DNA from: Herbaspirillum sp. Sphag64 | Lineage (GTDB): Bacteria; Pseudomonadota; Gammaproteobacteria; Burkholderiales; Burkholderiaceae_D | NCBI RefSeq assembly: GCF_014192645.1 | Contig: NZ_JACHYE010000003.1 | Span: 1 to 64,000, forward strand | DNA: 64,000 nt | Reading direction: 5' to 3' | In this document: positions 48,469 through 57,226 of the stretch, in pieces | How the letters are laid out: each line of letters starts with the position of its first letter | How positions within the stretch are numbered: position 1 is the first letter of the stretch | The notes under the pieces: model-generated | Seen by the model: the letters and a program-made list of their open reading frames with translations, nothing else | What the model was told of the DNA's origin: nothing | Database searches by the model: none | Program-made: the position numbers and the translations under genes

Positions 48469-49585
48469 ATGAATACTAAGAAATGTCAGTTATGCAGGGA
48501 TGAGTTGAATCACTCCAACGATTCAAAGGAGCACATCATCCCCAATGCAATCGGGGGTAAAAAGAAGGTTTCGGGTTTCATTTGCAAGTCGTGTAACAAT
48601 AAGGCCGGCGAGACTTGGGACGCCGAGTTGGCTTCCCAGTTGAACTGGTTTTCCCTATTTTTTTGGAATTGTCAGAGAACGTGGAACTCCGCCTTCCATG
48701 ACGGTAGAAACGAATATTGGGAAACTCATTCTTCACTATGATGGCACGCAGTCATTGACTAAGCCCATCTATGAAGTGACCGAAAATGACGGAATTGGAA
48801 CGCTAAGAATTCAAGCCCGTACCGAAAAAGAAGCCTATCAATTGCTGCGGGGCGCTAAGTCTAAATATCCAAATTTGGATGTTGATGAGGTGATGAAACA
48901 AATGCAGGTGACGGATGACTACACTCCACGAATCGTCAATATGTCGATTGAACTTGGTGGTGAGGAATGTGGTCGTTCGGTGGTGAAATCTTGCCTTGCA
49001 TTAGCCTCTTTCCGGGGAATCGATATTGATCAATGCTCTCCTGCTGACCACTATCTGAATTACGGTGGTTCGGCAAATTTTGGGGGCTACTACGACAGTG
49101 ATTTAGTTTTGAATAGACCGCCTGATAGCATCTTTCATTGCGTTGCTGTTACGGGTAACTCCAAATCCCAAATGCTCCTAGGTTATGTCGAGTATTTCAG
49201 TGTTCAGCGTGTTGTCGTTTGTTTGTCTGATACGTATGAAGGAGATGACTTTGAGTCCATGTACGCCATTGATCCACGTGATGGAAATGAATTGGAGCTG
49301 AAAGTAGACCTTTCATTTTCGAAGGCTGATGTGGCAGCGATATGCGACTACAAAAGAGCCTCACAGGAGGGCATGCACTTTGCGGTGGGGGAAGTTATGC
49401 GGATAGGCTACGCGGCCTCCCTCGAGCGTCAGAAGAATAAAGTGCTAGGAGAAGCCGTTGACTATGGTCTTGCAAATTGCGGGGCAAAGGAAGGGGATAT
49501 TCTCACTGAGGAACATCTCAGAAAATTGTCCCAGTTGATCGCGGAAAAAATGACGCCATACCTTTTGCAAAGAATTAAAAAATAG
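48469..49585 (+). pseudogene. HNH-type endonuclease gene interrupted by a frameshift
   Basis: Two overlapping frames form one gene. Frame one (48469-48741) begins MNTKKCQLCRDEL and carries KEHIIPNAIGG and FICKSCNNKAGETWD, the CxxC, EHIIP and CxxCN marks of an HNH_5-like zinc nuclease domain. It stops being protein-like after NWFSLFF. Removing one T from the T7 run at 48658-48664 joins it to the second frame, giving GIVRERGTPPSMTVETNIGK and then about 290 further residues to 49585. The C-terminal part has no family I can name. The gene may be dead, sequenced with an error, or expressed by slippage. Confidence 0.72.
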
Positions 49586-49629
49586 TACTACAACTACTTT
49601 CATATAACACTGAGGAAAAATTATTGCTG

Positions 49630-49750
49630 TTTCGGGGAGATATCTTCCACCACCTGAAAGATATTGCTCAATAACAGCTAATTTGAATTGTGTTGGGTAT
49701 TTAGCCAATGAAAAACCCCGAAAGTTGATCTCCAACTTTCGGGGGGCAGT
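49630..49750 (-). mobile_element. remnant of an IS3-family element at the island edge
   Basis: On the minus strand ACTGCCCCCCGAAAGTTGGA and the inverted repeat CCCCGAAAGTT/AACTTTCGGGG (49716-49744) match the terminal structure of IS3-family elements. From TTG at 49708 it reads LAKYPTQFKLAVIEQYLSGG, the OrfA N-terminus, and loses similarity after about 25 codons. The element was cut by a deletion or rearrangement. The form is like the IS end at 1-95 but the sequence differs. Confidence 0.68.
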
Positions 49751-49852
49751 TTGTGGCAGTTTTTTCCTGACGACAGCCGATGTGGCGTGATAATCAGGAA
49801 AGCAAGCATTGCACATCACCGTAACTGATGAGCTGTTTCTTTCTGTTAACGC

Positions 49853-50215
49853 TTAATTTGGTGCAGCAACAACCGTCATTTCCACCAGCAAGCTAGCAGC
49901 GCCAAGCTTGGCTTCAACGGTCGTTCTTGCCGGTGCGGTGCCTGGTGTCACCCATTGATCCCAGACCGCATTCATCGCTGCGAAGTCGTCGATATTGCGT
50001 AGATAGATGGTGGTGGAGAGCAGTCGGTCCCGGCTGCTTCCTGCTTCGGCCAGCAAGCTGTCAATACGGGACAGTACCTCCTGTGTCTGTGCTGTGATGT
50101 CACCGGTCGCACTCTCGCTACCGTTAGCGGTCTGCCCGCACAGATAAACCAGACCGCCATAACTGACGATCTTGCTCATCCGCGAATTAGTGTGTTTTCG
50201 TTCAATATCGCTCAA
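49853..50215 (-). CDS. RidA-family imine/enamine deaminase
   Basis: 120 residues. The start is TTG at 50215, chosen because AGGAGA lies five bases upstream and the RidA fold begins just after; ATG at 50176 would cut into it. Family marks are VSYGGLVYLCGQTAN, STTIYLRNIDDFAAMNAVWD and the conserved arginine in APARTTVEAKLGAASLLVEM. RidA proteins hydrolyse reactive imines released by amino-acid oxidases. It is last in the operon after the three oxidase subunits, which fits removal of their imine product. Confidence 0.87.
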   Translation of the reverse strand: MSDIERKHTNSRMSKIVSYGGLVYLCGQTANGSESATGDITAQTQEVLSRIDSLLAEAGSSRDRLLSTTIYLRNIDDFAAMNAVWDQWVTPGTAPARTTVEAKLGAASLLVEMTVVAAPN

Positions 50216-50333
50216 ATTAATCTCCTGGTTGAAAATACGTTCTACCGTACAAGTAGTCTTGCCAACGTCAATAGCAAGACCATTTAGCAAGACCATGTTC
50301 AGGTGTGGCCTGATGAAATCTGCTGTGTCGTCA

Positions 50334-51758
50334 TTACTCTGCTTGCGTCTCTTTTTCGTTCGCCAGCGAGGCCAGCGACGCGAGCGACCCCAATGACACC
50401 GGCTTGAGTGGTGTGCGTATGTGATAGGCACCGACCTCTGCAGGCGATTTTTGGAGTTCCGTAGAGAGGATTTGGGTAACCGTTAATCCGCACATCCGAC
50501 CTTGGCAAGGCCCCATGCCACACCGGCTGAAAAACTTGGTCTGATTGGGGCCTTGGCAGCCCAGACGGGCCATCTCGCGGATGCGACCGGCACTGACTTC
50601 TTCACAACGACAGACGATTGTTTCATCGCTCGGGTTCGCCAGCCATTGCGGCGGCCGGTAGAGGGCATCCAGGAAAGGGCGAATACGCAGATGCTGCGTC
50701 AACTTCTGACTTTCTACCTGGGTGAGGCGAGCATGATCATCCTCATTCAAACGTCCCAATACGCTGGCTGCACCAAGTGCAGCTAAGGCACCGCTTGCTT
50801 CGGCAGCTCTGGCACCGGCAATTCCTGAACCATCACCAGCAATGCGAAAGCCAGTCAGCGACGTTTGGCCCCAGGCATCGACAACTGGTCGCCAGGCTAC
50901 CTGAGTGTCGTCCCAATCATGGGCGACGCGAAGTTGACGGCTGAGTTGCGTATTTGGGACCACACCATGATGCAACAGCACGACGTCGGCATCCAGGCGA
51001 TGATGGATGCCATTGGCGGTAAACACCACTGCTTCGGCGTGCTCTGTGCCTTCGATGCGTACCTCCGTGACTGCCGAAAACAAAGGGATTGCTGCGCGGC
51101 GCAAGCGCCACAGCATGCGCATGCCTTTAAGTAGATAGGATGGTGCCAGCAGGGCTGCTCCGATATGCGCCAAGGCTTTCTGCCGGTTTTCTCGCGGTGA
51201 AGTTTCGACGATGCCTGCAATCGATGCGCCGGCATCGAGCAATTGGCAGGCTACCAACAACAGCAAAGGCCCCGCACCCACCAAAACAACCCGTCCCTGA
51301 GGCACGATGGCAGCACTCTTCATGGCAATCTGTGCCGCGCCTGCGTTGAGCACACCGGGCAGCGTCCATCCCGGGATCGGAGAAGGGCGCTCCATTGCGC
51401 CGGTGGCGGCAATGAGTTGTGGTGCACGTACGCGCGATGAGCGGCCATCCTGCTGTACCGTTACCGTGAGGTCGGGGGCTACCTCCCAAACCATAGCGCC
51501 GAAGCGACGTTCGACGTTGGCCTTGGACAGACGGTCAGACAGTGTCTTGCCGTGACGATAATCAGGGCCAAGCAACGCAGCAACGGAGGGCGCTACGGCT
51601 GTGATGTTGCGATAAATCTGTCCACCCGGTCGCGGCTGTTCGTCGAGCAGCAGCGTCTTCAATCCCTGAGCCGCGCCGGTCAACGCGGCGGCCATACCGG
51701 CCGGCCCTGAGCCGATGACGATGAGATCGTGTGTGAATGTCAATGTCGAGGTCGTCAT
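50334..51758 (-). CDS. FAD-dependent oxidoreductase subunit with BFD-like 2Fe-2S domain (HcnB/LhpE/opine oxidase A type)
   Basis: 474 residues from the ATG with AGGAG upstream. The first FAD motif is LIVIGSGPAGMAAALTGAAQ; a second dinucleotide site is VVLVGAGPLLLLVACQLL. The C-terminal part has CRCEEVSAGRIREMARLG and CGMGPCQGRMCG, four cysteines of a BFD-like 2Fe-2S domain. This is the architecture of OoxA/NoxA, HcnB and LhpE, one subunit of a heterotrimeric amino-acid or opine dehydrogenase. Its start overlaps the ferredoxin-like gene by four bases. Confidence 0.9.
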   Translation of the reverse strand: MTTSTLTFTHDLIVIGSGPAGMAAALTGAAQGLKTLLLDEQPRPGGQIYRNITAVAPSVAALLGPDYRHGKTLSDRLSKANVERRFGAMVWEVAPDLTVTVQQDGRSSRVRAPQLIAATGAMERPSPIPGWTLPGVLNAGAAQIAMKSAAIVPQGRVVLVGAGPLLLLVACQLLDAGASIAGIVETSPRENRQKALAHIGAALLAPSYLLKGMRMLWRLRRAAIPLFSAVTEVRIEGTEHAEAVVFTANGIHHRLDADVVLLHHGVVPNTQLSRQLRVAHDWDDTQVAWRPVVDAWGQTSLTGFRIAGDGSGIAGARAAEASGALAALGAASVLGRLNEDDHARLTQVESQKLTQHLRIRPFLDALYRPPQWLANPSDETIVCRCEEVSAGRIREMARLGCQGPNQTKFFSRCGMGPCQGRMCGLTVTQILSTELQKSPAEVGAYHIRTPLKPVSLGSLASLASLANEKETQAE

Positions 51759-52066
51759 TTCACATCTCCTACCCGACGGGCGCCATCTTGCAGGCGTACT
51801 GTCATTCCCGCATGCACTTCGATCATGCACGATTGCGTATTCTGTACGCCATCGACTTCAACGAGACAATCAAAGCACACGCCCATCAGACACAACGGTG
51901 CCCGTGGTTGGCCCGATATTGCAGTGTGTCGAAACGGAACCACGCCTGCATTGAGGAGTGCTGCGGCCAACATTTCCCCCTCACGTGCTTGTACCGACCT
52001 GCCGTCGACAACAATTTCCACGAGAGGACGCAGTTCCTCCGTAGAAGCCAACATTGTTTTAAACAT
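51755..52066 (-). CDS. small 2Fe-2S ferredoxin-like subunit (HcnA/LhpF type)
   Basis: 103 residues. The cluster ligands are in APLCLMGVCFDCLVEVDG plus a later cysteine in TQSCMIEVH. The start at ATG 52066 overlaps the end of the upstream oxidase gene by eight bases and the stop overlaps the downstream subunit by four. It passes electrons within the same heterotrimeric dehydrogenase complex. Confidence 0.88.
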   Translation of the reverse strand: MFKTMLASTEELRPLVEIVVDGRSVQAREGEMLAAALLNAGVVPFRHTAISGQPRAPLCLMGVCFDCLVEVDGVQNTQSCMIEVHAGMTVRLQDGARRVGDVK

Positions 52067-53165
52067 CGAAGCGCTCCGATTTGAAAGTATGAATTTCTGG
52101 CGGCTCGCTGGCGCCGCGCATCCAGTCCACCAACGGACCAGCATGCATGGCGGCCAACGTGATGCCACTGTGGCAAGTCACAAGAAAAGCACCAGGGCAG
52201 TCGCCAGACTCCTGATAGATGGGATAACCATCCGGTGTCATGACCCGGAGAGCACCCCAGGTACGCACGATGTTGGCATTCTCCAGAATCGGGAAGTAGC
52301 GTCGCGCACGGTGGGCGATCCGGGCTAACTGGTCAATTGTGGTGCCGTCATCGAATCCCACGCCTTCTTTTGAGTCGCCAATCTGGACAACGCCTTCTCC
52401 GGTCTGCCGCACATGCACAGAGGGGTGGCGCAAGAAGGGTTGCATGCGTTCCGTGACGAGCACCTGGCCTCTGTTCGGTGCAATCGGTGCCTGCATGCCG
52501 ACCATGGGTGCCAGGTCCCGGTTTCCAAGTCCGGCGGCAAGAACCAGACGGCCAGCAACGTGCTCGCGGCCATCGGTCCAGACATGAAATGCCCCGTCAC
52601 GATGTTCAATCCGGTCACAGTGGACACTGCCAATCATCTCCCCACCGAGCATCCTGAAATTTTCGGTCAGGGCACGTAGCAGTCGTAAAGGACTGACATG
52701 ACCATCAAGCTGCCCGTAGACGGCACCAACCACGTCAGGCCCGATATGGGGAGAGAGTTCGCGCAGGCTTTGCGGATCCAGTACTTCAAACGGATAGTGC
52801 GTGCCAATGGCGCTTCTCAGCGTCTCAAGACTGGCGACGTACTCGCGCAACTCAGCTTCTTCAAGGCAGATGGTTAGTCCACCTACTTGAGAAAGTTCAA
52901 GATCGACACCGGATGTCTGCGTCAATTCTTTCGCAAACGATGACCACCGACCGACCGAGGCCATGGTCCAGCGTGCATAGTCGGGATTGCTCAACCCTTT
53001 TCCCTGCAGCCAGACCAGTCCAAAGTTACCGCGTGCGGCACGAAAGGCGTCATCGCCTTCGTCCAGCAAGCGTACCTTTTCACCGGCTTTGGCAAAACCA
53101 TAGGCGATGGACATCCCGACCACGCCACCGCCAATGATCAGTGTGTCTATGTCACGTATTGTCAT
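52059..53165 (-). CDS. FAD-dependent D-amino-acid oxidase-like (DAO) subunit
   Basis: 368 residues. FAD motif DTLIIGGGVVGMSIAYGFAK at the start; DAO-family C-terminal part includes RTWGALRVMTPDGYPIYQES and VTCHSGITLAAMHAGPLVDW. It is the catalytic subunit of HcnC/LhpB/OoxB type, oxidising an N-substituted or D-amino acid to an imine. Four-base overlap with the upstream permease gene shows one operon with the transporter. Confidence 0.89.
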   Translation of the reverse strand: MTIRDIDTLIIGGGVVGMSIAYGFAKAGEKVRLLDEGDDAFRAARGNFGLVWLQGKGLSNPDYARWTMASVGRWSSFAKELTQTSGVDLELSQVGGLTICLEEAELREYVASLETLRSAIGTHYPFEVLDPQSLRELSPHIGPDVVGAVYGQLDGHVSPLRLLRALTENFRMLGGEMIGSVHCDRIEHRDGAFHVWTDGREHVAGRLVLAAGLGNRDLAPMVGMQAPIAPNRGQVLVTERMQPFLRHPSVHVRQTGEGVVQIGDSKEGVGFDDGTTIDQLARIAHRARRYFPILENANIVRTWGALRVMTPDGYPIYQESGDCPGAFLVTCHSGITLAAMHAGPLVDWMRGASEPPEIHTFKSERFDV

Positions 53166-53962
53166 GAAGTTTTCCCAACAAGAATGCGATCAAGTCCGTA
53201 GAAGCGATCAAGTAAGACCATCAATACCAGCGTCAAGACAATCAATACCGCCGACACGGATGCCAGCAGGGGATCAATCGTGTTGGCGATGTGGTTGTAC
53301 ATCTTGACCGGTAATGTCTCCGTCCCGGATGAAGCTACAAAGATGGACATCGTGAGTTCGTCGAAGCTGTTGATGAAGGCAATGATCCAGCCGCCAGCGA
53401 CACCGGGGAGGATAAGCGGCAGCTCAATGCGACGAAACACGGTCCAGGGCGAAGCACCCAGTGACTCGGCTGCCTGCGACACGGTACGGTCAATGCCGGT
53501 TGCCGCAGCCACCACCAGGCGCAGCGCATACGGCAGCACAATGACGGTATGCGCCGCGGTTAATCCTGACAGCGTGCCTGGCAATTCCAGCAGGGTAAAA
53601 AAACGCAACAGCGCAATGCCGAGTACAACATTGGGCACCATCAGTGGGGATAGCAAGATGCTGAGAATTGCTTCCCGCCCACGAAAGCGATGCCATGCGA
53701 TTGCCATGCCAGCCGGCACCGCTAGCAAGGTTGCCAGCGTTGCCGCAACCACGCCCAAGGTCAGGCTGCGATAGAAGGCATCGATGAAGCTGTCATCTTT
53801 AAGAATCGCCAGATACCAACGAAACGAGGCACCATCAAAGGGCATGGCGATATAGCCCTTGTCGGTGAACGATACCAGCACAACGACCAGCAGCGGCGCC
53901 AGCATGAACGCCCCAAACAGCCAATGGAATATCAGCAGGGGAAGTGGAGTGCGATTTTTCAT
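53162..53962 (-). CDS. ABC transporter permease (PotC-type, spermidine/putrescine-like)
   Basis: 266 residues, six hydrophobic segments. The permease loop is SQAAESLGASPWTVFRRIEL followed by PLILPGVAGGWIIAFINSFD, with the conserved SFDE motif of PotC-type proteins. Overlaps both neighbours by four bases. Confidence 0.9.
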   Translation of the reverse strand: MKNRTPLPLLIFHWLFGAFMLAPLLVVVLVSFTDKGYIAMPFDGASFRWYLAILKDDSFIDAFYRSLTLGVVAATLATLLAVPAGMAIAWHRFRGREAILSILLSPLMVPNVVLGIALLRFFTLLELPGTLSGLTAAHTVIVLPYALRLVVAAATGIDRTVSQAAESLGASPWTVFRRIELPLILPGVAGGWIIAFINSFDELTMSIFVASSGTETLPVKMYNHIANTIDPLLASVSAVLIVLTLVLMVLLDRFYGLDRILVGKTS

Positions 53963-54831
53963 TGAAACACCTGCTTGTAACGACGCTCAACCCAGCGGTT
54001 CACACCGATAGAAATCATCAGCACGATGACCAGAAGAACCACCGATAATGCAGCCCCCAAAGGCCAATTCAGATTGCCCAGAAATTCATCATAAATACTG
54101 GTTGGCACGACCTTCAGGCGTCGTCCGCCAATAATGGCAGGCGTTGCAAATGCGCTGGCTGCCAACGCAAATACGATGAGACCGCCAGAGAGCACGCCGG
54201 GAATAACCTGCGGGAAGACGATACGAGCCAGCATGGTCGGCAACCCTGCACCTAGCGATTGCGCCGCCTGTTCAATGGCCGGATCAAGTTTTTGCAAAGA
54301 AGCCCAGACGGCCAGGACCATGAACGGTACGAGCACATGGACCAGCGCCATCACGACACCGCCCAGCGTAAACATCATCTTGATCGGTTCAGACACGACC
54401 CCGGTTGCCATCAGAACCTTGTTGATGACGCCTTCGTTGCCGAGCAAAATCGCCCAGCCTAGCGTGCGCACGACCACGGAGATCAGCAATGGACCGAGAA
54501 CAATCACCATGGATACGGCCCGCCAACGGGCGCTCAGGCGACTGAGAACGTAGGCTTCTGGCACGCCAAGCACAATGCAGATGAGCGTGACCATGACAGA
54601 CATGCCAAAGGTACGCGCAAAAATGGTGTGAAAATAACCATCGCTGGCGATGTCGGCATAGTTGGCAAACGTGATCTGCTCGCCAACACCACCTCCGGGT
54701 AAAAAGGCAAAAAAACTCAGTGAGAGGGTGACGATCAAAGGCAAGGCAACCAATGCCAGCACGACCAACATGCCGGGAGCGGAGAGCCAGTAGGGCAGTT
54801 CATTGCGTCTGGAACGCGTTCCCGCAGTCAT
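53959..54831 (-). CDS. ABC transporter permease (PotB-type)
   Basis: 290 residues, six hydrophobic segments. Permease loop IEQAAQSLGAGLPTMLARIV and FPQVIPGVLSGGLIVFALAA. A polar N-terminus of about 15 residues precedes helix one. The ATG overlaps the stop of the ATPase gene by four bases. Confidence 0.9.
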   Translation of the reverse strand: MTAGTRSRRNELPYWLSAPGMLVVLALVALPLIVTLSLSFFAFLPGGGVGEQITFANYADIASDGYFHTIFARTFGMSVMVTLICIVLGVPEAYVLSRLSARWRAVSMVIVLGPLLISVVVRTLGWAILLGNEGVINKVLMATGVVSEPIKMMFTLGGVVMALVHVLVPFMVLAVWASLQKLDPAIEQAAQSLGAGLPTMLARIVFPQVIPGVLSGGLIVFALAASAFATPAIIGGRRLKVVPTSIYDEFLGNLNWPLGAALSVVLLVIVLMISIGVNRWVERRYKQVFQ

Positions 54832-55892
54832 GACTGCACACCTGCGGCAGTTCCTTGCCGCACGACGAGTCGCGCATGTTCGGGAGGCCAGTGAAGACCA
54901 ACCTGGTCCCCTTCAGCAGCTTGTGGGGCACCGGCATTGACGTGCGTCAGCTGTACGCTACCCAAAGGCGTCTCGACCTGGAACAACCAGTGATTGCCAA
55001 GGAATACTCGGGCACTGACAACCCCTTGGAGTAGGGCATCCGTGCGAGTTGAAAACTGGATTTTCTCGGGCCGCACAATGTACTCAAGAGAGCCGACACA
55101 CTCGGTATCGCTGGTCGGTAAAAAAAGCTCCCCGACCTCCACGCGTGCAGAGGTCTGCGAGCGCCTGCCCTCAAAAACGTTAGCCTTTCCCAGAAAGGTG
55201 GAGGAGAAGCGACCATTGGGATGTTCGTACATATCAAACGGTCGTCCGACTTGCTCAATACAGGCTTTGTTCATCAAGACAACGCGATCTGACAGCGTCA
55301 TCGCTTCGGCCTGGTCGTGCGTGACCATGATTGTGGTGACACCGACGCGATGTTGCAGTGCACGCAGTTCAATCTGCATTTCCTCGCGCAATTTGGCATC
55401 GAGTGCCCCCATCGGCTCATCAAGCAGCAATACCGGTGGTTGAATCGCAAGCGCACGCGCCAGAGCGACGCGCTGACGTTGTCCACCGGACAGCTCCCTT
55501 GGATAGCGGTTTGCCATTGCGCCAAGGTGAACCAGCTCCAGGGTGGAGGTCACGCGCTTGCGACGCTCCCCGGATGGAACGCCCTGCATTTCCATGCCAA
55601 ACGACACATTGTCTGCCACAGTCATGTGCGGAAACAGCGCATAGTTTTGAAAGACAATCCCCAAGCCGCGCCGACTAGGTTTGACATCAGTGATATCGCG
55701 CCCATCGAGGTAAATACGACCAGTGGTCGGCTGGACGAATCCTGCCACCATCTGCAAGGTTGTCGTCTTGCCACACCCCGAAGGGCCTAACAAACTGATG
55801 AATTCTCCCTTTTCCACCGACAGATCACAGGCAGCAACGGCGGTAACATCACCGTAGCGCTTGGAGAGTCCTTTCAATGTCAGAAAGCTCAT
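54828..55892 (-). CDS. ABC transporter ATP-binding protein (PotA-type)
   Basis: 354 residues. Walker [15 protein letters not shown], signature [15 protein letters not shown], Walker B VLLLDEPMGALDAKL, then a C-terminal TOBE-like regulatory part (EYIVRPEKIQFSTR). It belongs to the polyamine/opine/iron subfamily. It powers the PotB/PotC-type channel encoded next to it. Confidence 0.91.
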   Translation of the reverse strand: MSFLTLKGLSKRYGDVTAVAACDLSVEKGEFISLLGPSGCGKTTTLQMVAGFVQPTTGRIYLDGRDITDVKPSRRGLGIVFQNYALFPHMTVADNVSFGMEMQGVPSGERRKRVTSTLELVHLGAMANRYPRELSGGQRQRVALARALAIQPPVLLLDEPMGALDAKLREEMQIELRALQHRVGVTTIMVTHDQAEAMTLSDRVVLMNKACIEQVGRPFDMYEHPNGRFSSTFLGKANVFEGRRSQTSARVEVGELFLPTSDTECVGSLEYIVRPEKIQFSTRTDALLQGVVSARVFLGNHWLFQVETPLGSVQLTHVNAGAPQAAEGDQVGLHWPPEHARLVVRQGTAAGVQS

Positions 55893-55916
55893 AAGATATG
55901 TCTCGTCCGTAATCTC

Positions 55917-56951
55917 TTACTGTTCAACTTCCCGGTTCCAGCGATTGGTCCATTCAGCGCGCTTGGTATTGATGACATCGTAGTTGGGGGCAAACAATGC
56001 GTTGACCTTCTCCGGACCATAGACGACCTTCTTCATCACCTCAGCAGAGAGCTTGGTGTTCTTGTTGACGGGGCCCCAGCCCTGCGCCGTAGCAAGAATC
56101 GACTGCACCTCCGGGGACAGGATGTACTGCAAAAACTGCTGGCCCAATTTGGCCTGAGGGGCACCTTCGACCACGCAACCTGCGCTCAATAGCGTCACGG
56201 CACCCTCTTTGGGATAAACAAACTCGACTGGTGCGCCTTGGTCTATGACGGTTTGTACGCGACCGTTACCCCATACGACAAGGGCGGCTTCGCCGGTCTG
56301 GAGCATTTGCGCCATTTTTCCTGGTGATGGCTCCCATGCCAGGACATTGGGGGCGACCTTCTTGATCATGACGTTGAAACCGGGATCCATTTTCTGCTCA
56401 CCGCCGCCATTGAGCTTTGCCATCATCACCAGTGTCAGGAGACCATATCCGTTCGTGATGGGAGGGATGACAATTTTCTGTTTGTACTTCGGATCGGTGA
56501 GATCCATCCAGGAGGTCGGTGCTTTCCAGCCGTTCTTGGCAAAAATCTCCTTGTTGTAGGCAAGTCCGGTTGCAATAAAGCCGATACCGACGGACTTGTC
56601 GCCGATCATGCGGGCATTCGGATAGACCTCCTTGAGGGCCGCACTGTCTTCGACTTTGGTACACAAATTCTGTCCTACAGCCTGGTACATCGGGCCATCG
56701 TCGATCATCGCAACAGAAAGCTCCTGGCGGCCCTTTTGTGCCTGAAGCTTGGCCAAAATATCGGTTGAGTTACCCGGCACGTAGACAAGCTTGGCGCCAG
56801 TTTTTGCTTCAAAGGGGGGAATAATTTTGTCTTTAAAGAACTGCTCGACGGAGCCACCGTAACCGCCGACATACATCGTCTCCGCGGCATGCGCACTTGA
56901 AATATTCACCAACGTCAGTAGGGTCATCACACTCAGATATTTGCGCATCAT
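55917..56951 (-). CDS. ABC transporter periplasmic substrate-binding protein (PotD-like)
   Basis: 344 residues with signal peptide (cleavage near SAHAAET, about 22). The mature part begins MYVGGYGGSVEQFFKDKIIP and contains IPPFEAKTGAKLVYVPGNST, the solute-binding family 1 pattern of spermidine/putrescine and opine binding proteins. It is first in the eight-gene operon and probably sets the substrate: a cationic or opine-like amino compound. Confidence 0.89.
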   Translation of the reverse strand: MMRKYLSVMTLLTLVNISSAHAAETMYVGGYGGSVEQFFKDKIIPPFEAKTGAKLVYVPGNSTDILAKLQAQKGRQELSVAMIDDGPMYQAVGQNLCTKVEDSAALKEVYPNARMIGDKSVGIGFIATGLAYNKEIFAKNGWKAPTSWMDLTDPKYKQKIVIPPITNGYGLLTLVMMAKLNGGGEQKMDPGFNVMIKKVAPNVLAWEPSPGKMAQMLQTGEAALVVWGNGRVQTVIDQGAPVEFVYPKEGAVTLLSAGCVVEGAPQAKLGQQFLQYILSPEVQSILATAQGWGPVNKNTKLSAEVMKKVVYGPEKVNALFAPNYDVINTKRAEWTNRWNREVEQ

Positions 56952-57226
56952 CGGATTCCTTTGAAAGTGGTTGTCGAAAATTTAGCCATTCGCCATTCGT
57001 CATTCGCCAGTGGCAGCCTTGGCGAGTTAGCTTTTGCGTAGTCTATGCTTTATACAATTTCTTAAATATTAAAATTTTTGGTGTTGCTTATGTCTAAATG
57101 TTATACATTCAGAAGCAAGGGAGACCAGAGGGGGAAAACGTAAAAAGTAGGCGCAAACGATGCGATACTGAAGTTCGTTAGCTATCTTTTTTATCCTGCT
57201 TACTGTGCTGGAGTGCTGAGTCTTAT

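Noticed and set aside
44103-49852. A second copy of the tRNA-fMet 3' end as attR of the island
   Set aside because: Reading through the segment I found no repeat of CCCCCGCAACCA or a longer tRNA 3' match; attR is probably lost or outside the searched stretch.
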